64,000 nt of DNA from 66-474 sp040388785 (GTDB lineage Bacteria; Pseudomonadota; Gammaproteobacteria; Xanthomonadales; Rhodanobacteraceae): positions 1-64,000 of the forward strand of contig JAZKBD010000011.1 of NCBI GenBank assembly GCA_040388785.1, written 5' to 3'. Each line of letters starts with the position of its first letter. Position 1 is the stretch's first letter. This document shows, piece by piece, positions 25,360 to 32,826 of this stretch. A program made the translations under genes and the position numbers. Below the pieces are notes generated by a model. That model did no database searches and was not told the DNA's origin. It worked only from the letters and a program-made list of their open reading frames with translations.

Positions 25360-26841
25360 ATGAGCCGGCTGGTCATCGTCGTGGAAAAAGCCTCCGACTG
25401 GGGTTCGTATTACCCGTCGGACAACGTCGTCACCGCGATGCAGTATCTGCGCGAGCCGGTGGGCGGCGACGAGCGCACCCATGTCGTCAACCTGTGCCGC
25501 AACTACAAGTATCTCGGGATCGGGCATTACGTCTCGCTGCTGGGCGAGGCGCGCGGACATCGCGTGATCCCGTCGGTGCGCACCATCAGCGACCTGCGCA
25601 AACGCGCGCTCTACAACCTCGACGTCGAAGACCTCAACCAGAAACTGACGCATTTCCTGCCCGCCGGTGGCCAGGACACCACCGACCTTGGCATCCTGGT
25701 CTACTTCGGCGTCACGTCGTATCCCGCGCTGCAGGATCTGGCGCGGCAGGTGTTCGAGACATTCCCGTGCCCGCTCTTGCGCATCGAATTCGAGCGCGAC
25801 CGCGTGTGGCAGATCAGCGCGATCAAGCCGGTCGGGCTGCATACGCTGGACGACGCGCAGGAAGATGCTTTCGCGCAGGCGCTGGATGCATTCTCGCGGC
25901 GCTTGTGGCGCAAGCCGCGCGCGCGCAAGCAGTTCCGCTACGACCTCGCGATGCTGGTGAATCCCAGGGAAGCGATGCCGCCGTCGAATGCGCGGGCGCT
26001 CAAGCAATTCATCACGGCCGGCAAGGACCTTGGCATCGAAGTCGACCCCATCCAGAAAAACGACTATCCGCGGCTTGCCGAATACGACGGCTTGTTCATC
26101 CGCGAAACCACCGCGCCCGACGACCACACCTACCGCTTCGCGCACAAGGCCGAACGCGAAGGCATGATGGTGATCGACGATCCGACCTCGATCCTGCGCT
26201 GCACCAACAAGATCTATTTGAACGACCTGTTGCGCGCGCACAAGATCGCGCTGCCGCGCTCGGAGGTGCTGTACCGGGAAGATCCGAAACAGCTGCGCGA
26301 GCTGCCGGAAAAACTCGGCTTCCCGCTGGTGTTGAAGATTCCCGATGGTTCGTTTTCGCGCGGCGTGATCAAGGTGGACGACCAGGAACAGCTCGCCAAG
26401 GCGGCGGCGCATTTGTTCCAGAGCACGGCGCTGCTGATCGCGCAGGAATTCCTCTACACCGAATTCGACTGGCGCATCGGCGTGCTCAACCGCAAGGCGC
26501 TGTACGCCTGCAAATACTTCATGTCACGCGGACACTGGCAGATCTACAACCACAGCGCGCGCGGCAGCGCGCGTTCCGGTGGTTTCGAGTGCCTGAAGAT
26601 CGAGGATGCGCCGGCTGACGTCATCAAGCTGGCGTTACGCGGCGCCGCGGCGATCGGCAACGGCCTCTATGGCGTGGACATCAAGCAGACGCATGACCGC
26701 ACGGTGCTGATCGAGGTGAACGACAACCCTTCCATCGATGCCGGCGTCGAAGACGCCGAACTGGGCGACGAGTTGTACCACCGCGTGATGCGCGAGTTGC
26801 TGCGGCGGATGGAGGCGAAGCGGAACGGCGTGGTGGCTTGA
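25360..26841 (+). CDS. RimK-like ATP-grasp ligase with RLAN N-terminal domain
   Basis: A 493-residue protein. The N-terminal roughly 200 residues (MSRLVIVVEKASDWGSYYPSD ... NLCRNYKYLGIGHYVSLL) match the RLAN domain of RimK-like ligases. The C-terminal half is an ATP-grasp fold: LPRSEVLY, PLVLKIPDGSFSRGV (ATP-binding loop), IAQEFLYTEFDWRIGV and VDIKQTHDRTVLIEVNDNPS (metal ligands E and N). ATP-grasp ligases of this group join amino acids to peptides or proteins through an acyl phosphate. The substrate is unknown. GGAAG lies ahead of the ATG. It is divergent from a GNAT gene, an association noted for this family. Confidence 0.9.
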   Translation: MSRLVIVVEKASDWGSYYPSDNVVTAMQYLREPVGGDERTHVVNLCRNYKYLGIGHYVSLLGEARGHRVIPSVRTISDLRKRALYNLDVEDLNQKLTHFLPAGGQDTTDLGILVYFGVTSYPALQDLARQVFETFPCPLLRIEFERDRVWQISAIKPVGLHTLDDAQEDAFAQALDAFSRRLWRKPRARKQFRYDLAMLVNPREAMPPSNARALKQFITAGKDLGIEVDPIQKNDYPRLAEYDGLFIRETTAPDDHTYRFAHKAEREGMMVIDDPTSILRCTNKIYLNDLLRAHKIALPRSEVLYREDPKQLRELPEKLGFPLVLKIPDGSFSRGVIKVDDQEQLAKAAAHLFQSTALLIAQEFLYTEFDWRIGVLNRKALYACKYFMSRGHWQIYNHSARGSARSGGFECLKIEDAPADVIKLALRGAAAIGNGLYGVDIKQTHDRTVLIEVNDNPSIDAGVEDAELGDELYHRVMRELLRRMEAKRNGVVA

Positions 26842-26848
26842 AGCAGCA

Positions 26849-27166
26849 TCAGGCCACGCGTCGCGCGTGTCCGCCCTGACGCGTGCCGGTTTTGCGACGC
26901 CGGACGGCCTGCACGTTCGTGGATTGAATCGAACGAACTTGGCGTCGTGGTGTTGCTTCGGCTCGCAGCGGGAACGCACGCCTCGCAATGAGCAGCAGGG
27001 CGGGCGCCGCGACCAGCCAGAACGCGGGCGACCAGCCCAGCGTCGCATCGCACCAGGGCAGCGGCGTCAAGCCGAACAGCACGACGCCGCAGGCCAGCCA
27101 GGTGGCGGCGGCGAGGGTCAGGGCGTCGTACCGGGGTGTCGGTTCGGAACGGGCGTGGCGGCGCAT
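26849..27166 (-). CDS. Small membrane protein of unknown function
   Basis: A 105-residue protein with two clear membrane segments (ALTLAAATWLACGVVLFGL and SPAFWLVAAPALLLIARR) and basic ends. I know no family. The ATG at 27166 was chosen; the frame extends upstream into repeat copy B, whose translation has no value as a start guide. It is convergent with the RimK-like gene (7-base gap). The 190-bp stretch upstream to aroE contains repeat B. Confidence 0.6.
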   Translation of the reverse strand: MRRHARSEPTPRYDALTLAAATWLACGVVLFGLTPLPWCDATLGWSPAFWLVAAPALLLIARRAFPLRAEATPRRQVRSIQSTNVQAVRRRKTGTRQGGHARRVA

Positions 27167-27235
27167 GGCGGACTCCGGTTCGGGTGGTGACGCGATCCTG
27201 CGCGGCCGCCGTCTCACGGATCGGGACAAGTTGTT

Positions 27236-27344
27236 GCGATCATCCCTGATCGCTGCTTCGCCGAGCATGGCGTGTACCGGCCACACTCGTGAGTTCGTGA
27301 CGTCCACCACGGCCTTCCATGGCCTGACTTTTCACGAAAGCTTC
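27236..27344 (-). repeat. Dispersed CANGGANG-hairpin element, copy B
   Basis: On the minus strand it begins GAAGCTTTCGTGAAAAGTCA and continues GGCCATGGAAGGCCGTGG. It ends with the perfect hairpin GCGATCA-GGGA-TGATCGC (plus-strand 27236-27253). It lies 12 bases ahead of the aroE start on the opposite strand and 70 bases ahead of the small membrane protein gene on its own strand. Confidence 0.75.
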
Positions 27345-27356
27345 TAAACTGCGACG

Positions 27357-28193
27357 ATGATCGCAGTCAGCCGCTACGCCGTTTTCGGCCATCCCATCGC
27401 GCACTCGCTGTCGCCGCGCCTGCATGCGTTGTTCGCGGAGCAGGCCGGCATCGCCATCGAGTACACCGCCATCGATGCCGCGCCGGGCAGATTCGAACAG
27501 GCAATCCGCGAGTTCTTCGCACGCGGCGGCCGCGGGGCGAATGTCACCCTGCCGCACAAGGCTGCCGCGTTCGCGCTCGCGAACGTGCACGCGCCGATGG
27601 CGCAGCGGCTCGGCGTCGCCAACGTGTTGACGGTTCTGCCCGATGGTCGTATCGAAGCCGACAGCAACGACGGCGCCGGCATGCTCGCGGACATGCGTGG
27701 CCGGCTCGGGCTCGATCCGCGTGGATGCGATGTGCTGCTGCTCGGCGCCGGCGGCGCGGGACGCGCGGCGGCGTTCGCGTTGCTCGATGCCGGCGTACGC
27801 TCCCTGGCCGTCGCCAACCGCACGCACGCACGCGCGCAGGCATTGGCTGCCGCGCTGTCCGCACCGGAACGAGCGCGTGCCGTCGCATGGCCTGCACTCG
27901 ACCATTGCGGACCGTTCGATCTGATCATCAATGCGACTTCGGCGGGCGTGCAACATGCCGCGCTCACGCTGCCGCGCTCTTTGACAAAAACACACACGGT
28001 CGCCTACGACCTGAGTTACGGCCCGGCCGCGCGGCCGTTCGCTGAATGGGCGCAAGCGGCCGGATGCGCGGCCGCAACCGATGGCCTGGGCATGCTGGTG
28101 GAAACCGCCGCGGCCTCATTCGCGCGCTGGCATGGCGTGCGGCCGGACGCGGACGCCGCGCTCAAAACGCTCCGCGCAGGTATTCGTCCTTGA
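27357..28193 (+). CDS. aroE: Shikimate dehydrogenase
   Basis: A 278-residue NADPH enzyme that reduces 3-dehydroshikimate in aromatic amino acid synthesis. The substrate site includes SLSPRLH, NVTLPHK with catalytic K68, and D105. The usual NTDG motif reads SNDG (103-106), so the position of the conserved Thr is Asn. The nucleotide loop is GAGGAGRAAAF (from G130), with NRT following as for NADP binding. The C-terminus holds YGPAARPF and DGLGMLVE. It converges with the next gene with a 32-base overlap of 3' ends. Confidence 0.95.
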   Translation: MIAVSRYAVFGHPIAHSLSPRLHALFAEQAGIAIEYTAIDAAPGRFEQAIREFFARGGRGANVTLPHKAAAFALANVHAPMAQRLGVANVLTVLPDGRIEADSNDGAGMLADMRGRLGLDPRGCDVLLLGAGGAGRAAAFALLDAGVRSLAVANRTHARAQALAAALSAPERARAVAWPALDHCGPFDLIINATSAGVQHAALTLPRSLTKTHTVAYDLSYGPAARPFAEWAQAAGCAAATDGLGMLVETAAASFARWHGVRPDADAALKTLRAGIRP

Positions 28194-28701
28194 CGCGGAC
28201 ATAGTGGTCCGCCGAGTACTGCAACGCTTCGATTTCGCCGTCGCTCAACGTGCGCACGCAACGCGCGGGATTGCCGATCCACAGTTCGCGTTCGCCGACG
28301 GTCTTGCCGGGCGCGATCAGCGCGCCGGCGCCCACGAACGCGTGGCGCCGTACCACCGCGCCGTCCAGCACCGTCGCATGCATGCCGACCAGGCAGCAGT
28401 CGCCGATCGTGCAGGCGTGCACCACCGCGCCGTGGCCGATGGTGACATCCGCGCCGATGAGGCAGGGCGAGCCGCCGGGCGTGTACGGACCGTCGTGGGT
28501 CACGTGCAGCACCGCGCCATCCTGCACGTTCGTGCGCGCGCCGATGCGGATGCGTTCCACGTCGCCGCGCACCACCGCCGCGGGCCAGATCGACACGTCA
28601 TCGCCGAGTTCGACGTCGCCGATCACCGTGGCGGCGCGGTCGATGTACACGCGCGCGCCGAGCTTCGGCAGCACGCCCCGGTATTCCCGCACGTCGGCCA
28701 T
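28162..28701 (-). CDS. Gamma-carbonic-anhydrase-like hexapeptide protein
   Basis: A 179-residue left-handed beta-helix protein. It has the family run GDVELGDDVSIWPAAVVRGDV, TNVQDGAVLHVTHD, then GHGAVVHACTIGDCCLVGMHATVLDGA, which supplies the metal-binding histidines. The members called YrdA/PaaY bind zinc or iron; some hydrolyse CoA thioesters and activity as carbonic anhydrase is rarely shown. The start at 28701 (MADVREY) was chosen from the family N-terminus. Where most members have GMGA, this one has GMHA, an extra His near the site. Confidence 0.92.
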   Translation of the reverse strand: MADVREYRGVLPKLGARVYIDRAATVIGDVELGDDVSIWPAAVVRGDVERIRIGARTNVQDGAVLHVTHDGPYTPGGSPCLIGADVTIGHGAVVHACTIGDCCLVGMHATVLDGAVVRRHAFVGAGALIAPGKTVGERELWIGNPARCVRTLSDGEIEALQYSADHYVRVKDEYLRGAF

Positions 28702-28841
28702 CGCTGCGCCTCTTCGAAACCGTCGAACGGTCATCGTAGCGGTCGGGCGGCGCGCGGGAAATGCGGACCAGGCCGTGCGACTTCGCAAGCTTGATTTCGG
28801 CGGAGAGGAACGCCACGCTGTGGAATCCACCGGAGCCCTGC

Positions 28842-30887
28842 ATGTCCACCGAAAACCCCCTGCTCAGCGACGCCGCCTTGCCCGCGTTTTCGAAGATCGA
28901 ACCCGCCGACGTGGTGCCCGCGATCGACGCGATCCTGGCCGACTACCAGGCCGGCATCGACCGGCTGGCCGCGGCCGGCGCACCCGGCGATTTCGCGCAC
29001 GTGATGCTGGAGCAGGAACGGCTCGACCAGCGCCTGTCGCGCGCCTGGGCGCCGGTGTCGCACCTGCACGCGGTCGCGGATACGAAAGAACTGCGCGCGG
29101 CCTACGAGCAGGCCGAGGAAAAGATCACCGATTTCGCCAGCGCGCTGGGCCAGGACCGCGCGCTGTACGCCAAGGTACAGGCGGTCGCGGACGCGCCGGA
29201 TTTCGCGCAGCGTTCGCTGCCCGAGCGCGCGCTGGTCGAACATGCGCTGCGCGATTTCAAGTTGTCGGGTGTTGCGCTGGAAGAACCCGCGCGCACGCGT
29301 TTCCGCGACATCGCCAACGAGCTTTCCAGGCTCACCACGGCGTTTTCCAACGCGGTGCTGGACGCCACCGATGCGTGGCAGGAGCACATCCAGGACGAGC
29401 GCGACCTCGCCGGCATTCCCGAATCCGGCCGTGCGGTGCTGCGCGAATACGCACGCGAGCACGAACTCGACGGCTGGCTGGTGACGCTGAAGCAACCGGC
29501 GGTGCAGGCGGTGCTCACCTATGCCGACAACCGCGGCTTGCGCGAACGCGTGTACTGGGCCTACCAGACGCGTGCATCCGACCAGGGGCCGGATGCCGGC
29601 AAGTTCGACAACTCCGAACGCATGGAGAAGATCCTCGCGCTGCGCCACGAGGCCGCGCAATTATTGGGCTTCGCCAACGCGGCGGAAGAATCGCTGGCGA
29701 CCAAGATGGCGGAAACACCGAACAAGGTACTGGCGTTCCTGCGCGACCTGATCGCGCGTGCCAAGCCGGTCGCGCAGCGTGAGCTGGAAGAACTGCGCGA
29801 TTTCGCACGCAGCGAACTCGGGCTGGAAGCGCTGGAATCCTGGGATGTCGCGTACGCGTCGGAAAAACTGCGGCTCGCGCGTTACGCGCTCGACGAGGAA
29901 CAACTGAAGGCGTATTTCCCGCTGCCCTCGGTGATGGACGGGATGTTCGCGCTGGCCGGCAAGCTGTACGGCATCACGGTCGAACCCGCGCGGGAGCCGG
30001 TGGACGTGTGGCACCCCGACGTGCGCTATTGCGAAGTGCGAGACGCCAATGGCATGCCGGTCGCGGGCGTGTACCTCGATCTGTACGCGCGCAGCGGCAA
30101 GCGCGGCGGCGCCTGGATGGACGTGTGCCGCGCGCGTTTCCGCGATGGCGACGGCGTGCAATTGCCGATAGCGTTCCTCACCTGCAACTTTGCGATGCCG
30201 AGCGGCGAATGCCCGTCATTGCTGACCCATGACGACGTGCAGACGCTGTTTCACGAATTCGGCCATGGCCTGCACCACATGCTCACCCGCATCGACCTGC
30301 CTTCGATCGGCGGCATCGACGGCGTGGAATGGGATGCGGTGGAACTGCCAAGCCAGTTCATGGAGAACTTCTGCTGGAACCGGCAGGCGCTGGATCTTTT
30401 CGCGAAACACTGGTCGACGGGTGCAGGACTGCCCGACGACCTGTTCGACAAGATGCTCGCGGCGCGGCATTTCCAGGCCGGCATGTTCCTGTGCCGGCAA
30501 CTGGAATTCGGCCTGTTCGATTTCCTGCTGCATGCGGACTACGATCCGGCGCGCGGTGCGCGCGTGCTGGAAACGCTGGAAACCGCGCGACGCGAAGCTG
30601 CGGTGCTGCATCCGCCGGCGTGGCAGCGGTTCCCGCACGCGTTCACGCACATCTTCGCGGGCGGCTACGCGGCGGGTTACTACAGCTACCTGTGGGCCGA
30701 GGTGTTGTCGGCGGACGTGTTCGGCGCATTCGAGGAGCACGGCGTCATCGATGCCGCGACGGGTGCGCGCTTCCGCGACGAATTCCTCGGCGTCGGCGCC
30801 AGCCGTCCCGCGCTGGAAAGCTTCGTGGCGTTCCGCGGGCGTCCACCGCAAGCCGATGCGCTGCTGCATTCCTATGGACTGCAGTGA
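28842..30887 (+). CDS. prlC: Oligopeptidase A (M3 metallopeptidase)
   Basis: A 681-residue cytoplasmic zinc peptidase that degrades short peptides, including cleaved signal peptides. The zinc site is HEFGH (H471-E472-H475, within TLFHEFGHGLHHML), with the third ligand in the following VEWDAVELPSQFMENF. The N-terminal helices and the PLLSDAALPAFSKIEPADV start are typical of PrlC. The ATG at 28842 was chosen to match the family; the frame is open further upstream. Confidence 0.95.
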   Translation: MSTENPLLSDAALPAFSKIEPADVVPAIDAILADYQAGIDRLAAAGAPGDFAHVMLEQERLDQRLSRAWAPVSHLHAVADTKELRAAYEQAEEKITDFASALGQDRALYAKVQAVADAPDFAQRSLPERALVEHALRDFKLSGVALEEPARTRFRDIANELSRLTTAFSNAVLDATDAWQEHIQDERDLAGIPESGRAVLREYAREHELDGWLVTLKQPAVQAVLTYADNRGLRERVYWAYQTRASDQGPDAGKFDNSERMEKILALRHEAAQLLGFANAAEESLATKMAETPNKVLAFLRDLIARAKPVAQRELEELRDFARSELGLEALESWDVAYASEKLRLARYALDEEQLKAYFPLPSVMDGMFALAGKLYGITVEPAREPVDVWHPDVRYCEVRDANGMPVAGVYLDLYARSGKRGGAWMDVCRARFRDGDGVQLPIAFLTCNFAMPSGECPSLLTHDDVQTLFHEFGHGLHHMLTRIDLPSIGGIDGVEWDAVELPSQFMENFCWNRQALDLFAKHWSTGAGLPDDLFDKMLAARHFQAGMFLCRQLEFGLFDFLLHADYDPARGARVLETLETARREAAVLHPPAWQRFPHAFTHIFAGGYAAGYYSYLWAEVLSADVFGAFEEHGVIDAATGARFRDEFLGVGASRPALESFVAFRGRPPQADALLHSYGLQ

Positions 30888-30939
30888 AGCTGTCATGCGC
30901 CGCTGCCATAATCCGGCGCGATTGAAACAGGCCTGACTC

Positions 30940-32754
30940 GTGCAGACGCATTCCTGGCTGGCATCGGTGCTGGTGTTCCTGGTCGCGGTGGTGATCGCGG
31001 TGCCGCTGTCGCGCAAGTTGAAGCTCGGCTCGGTGCTGGGCTACCTCGCGGCCGGCGTGGTGATCGGGCCATACGGCCTGAAGTGGATCCAGAATCCCGA
31101 CGCGGTCGCGGGCGTTTCGGAATTTGGCGTCGCGTTGCTGCTGTTCGTGATCGGCCTCGAACTTTCCCCGCAACGGCTGTGGGTGATGCGGCGCGCGGTG
31201 TTTGGCGCGGGCACGCTGCAGGTCGCCGGTTCGGCAGCGGTGATCGCGCTGATCGCGGTGTTCGGTTTCCACCTGGAACCGGTGACCGCGATCGTGGTGG
31301 GACTGGGCCTCGCGTTTTCATCCACCGCGTTCGGTTTGCAGATACTGGCGGAGCGGCGCGAGCTGCAGAGCCCGCACGGACGCCAGGCGTTCGCGATCCT
31401 GCTGTTTCAGGATCTGGTGGCGATTCCGTTGATTGCCGCGATCCCATTGCTGGCCGGTCACGCGGGTGCACACGCAACGAACGTCCCTTCCTGGGTATCG
31501 GCGCTGCGCGTCGCCGGCGTCATCGCGGTGGTGGTGGTGGGCGGCCGCTACGCGCTGCGGCCGGTGTTCCGCGCAGTCGCCAGGACGCAACTGATCGAAG
31601 TCTCCACCGCGGTCGCGCTGCTGGTGGTGATGGGCGTGGCGTGGCTGATGCAGCTCGCCGGCATCTCGATGGCGCTGGGCACCTTCCTCGCGGGCGTGCT
31701 GCTGGCCGATTCGGAATACCGCCACGAACTCGAATCCAATATCGCGCCGTTCGAAGGTCTGCTGCTCGGCCTGTTCTTCATCACGGTCGGCATGGGCGTG
31801 AACCTGGCATTGCTGGAACAGCACCCGTGGGTGATCGCCGGGCTGGTGGTCCTGCTGCTCGCGTGCAAGGCGCCGGCACTGGCGCTGGTGGGCCGGATCA
31901 ACAAGCGCATGGGCAATGCCGACGCGCTGAAGCTGGTCGCGTTGCTGGCGGGCGGCGGCGAGTTCGCGTTCGTGGTGTTCAAGCTCGCGCACGAGCAGGG
32001 CTTGTTGTCGACGATGCAACACGGCGTGCTGGTGCTGGTGGTCACGCTGGGCATGGCCGCGGTACCGCTGCTGGTGCTGGCGGCGGCAAAGCTGCCCCAA
32101 CCGAAAGCGCCGGTGCGCGAATACGACACCATCGACACCGGCGCGCCGCGCGTGGTGATCGCGGGCTTCGGGCGCGTCGGCCAGATCGTGGGACGCCTGT
32201 TGCGCGCGCGCGGCATTCCGTACGTGGCGCTGGAAAGTTCCATCGAACAGGTCGACCTGTCGCGCCGCTTCGCCGGCACCGAGATTTTCTTCGGCGATCC
32301 GACCCGCGCGGAAATCCTGCGCGCGGCCGGTGCCGGCAAGGCCGACGTGTTCGTGCTGGCGACCGACGATCCGGATACCAACGTGCGCACCGCGCGCATC
32401 GTGCGGCGGATGTACCCACACCTCAAGATCGTCGCACGGGCGCGCAACCGCCAGCATGCATTCCGGCTGATGGACCTGACCTCCGATCCCGACGACGTGG
32501 TGCGCGAGACGTTTTACTCCAGCCTCAAGATGGCGGCGCTGACGCTGAAGGCACTGGGCATGGACAAGGAGCAGGCGCGCGCGGTGGTGGAGCTGTTCCG
32601 CGAACACGACGAACGGCTGCTGCGCGACCAGCACCTGGTGTACGACGATGACGTCGCGCTGCGCCAGACCACGCGCGAAGCCTACGAGGAACTGCAGGGG
32701 CTGTTCGAAGCCGATACCGCGCGGCGGCAGGAAACGGCAACCGACAAGGTGTGA
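30940..32754 (+). CDS. Kef-type cation/proton antiporter (CPA2) with TrkA-N domain
   Basis: A 604-residue membrane protein. About 12 membrane helices (1-385) form the Na/H exchanger-like part, including EFGVALLLFVIGLELSP and GLAFSSTAFGLQIL. A cytoplasmic RCK/TrkA-N Rossmann domain follows, with GFGRVGQIVGRLL and FFGDPTR. The domain set is that of KefB/KefC potassium efflux systems, which are gated by glutathione and NAD(H) in E. coli. No ancillary KefF/KefG gene is adjacent. The start is a GTG at 30940. Confidence 0.93.
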   Translation: MQTHSWLASVLVFLVAVVIAVPLSRKLKLGSVLGYLAAGVVIGPYGLKWIQNPDAVAGVSEFGVALLLFVIGLELSPQRLWVMRRAVFGAGTLQVAGSAAVIALIAVFGFHLEPVTAIVVGLGLAFSSTAFGLQILAERRELQSPHGRQAFAILLFQDLVAIPLIAAIPLLAGHAGAHATNVPSWVSALRVAGVIAVVVVGGRYALRPVFRAVARTQLIEVSTAVALLVVMGVAWLMQLAGISMALGTFLAGVLLADSEYRHELESNIAPFEGLLLGLFFITVGMGVNLALLEQHPWVIAGLVVLLLACKAPALALVGRINKRMGNADALKLVALLAGGGEFAFVVFKLAHEQGLLSTMQHGVLVLVVTLGMAAVPLLVLAAAKLPQPKAPVREYDTIDTGAPRVVIAGFGRVGQIVGRLLRARGIPYVALESSIEQVDLSRRFAGTEIFFGDPTRAEILRAAGAGKADVFVLATDDPDTNVRTARIVRRMYPHLKIVARARNRQHAFRLMDLTSDPDDVVRETFYSSLKMAALTLKALGMDKEQARAVVELFREHDERLLRDQHLVYDDDVALRQTTREAYEELQGLFEADTARRQETATDKV

Positions 32755-32826
32755 AGCACGTTGTCAGTGCGGGTCAGGGATGATCCGCCGCGGATCGAGC
32801 ACAGCAGGTACTTGGTCCGGCGACAT

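Noticed and set aside
27167..27310. N-terminal extension MVDVTNSRVWPVHA of the small membrane protein
   Set aside because: It is the translation of repeat copy B.
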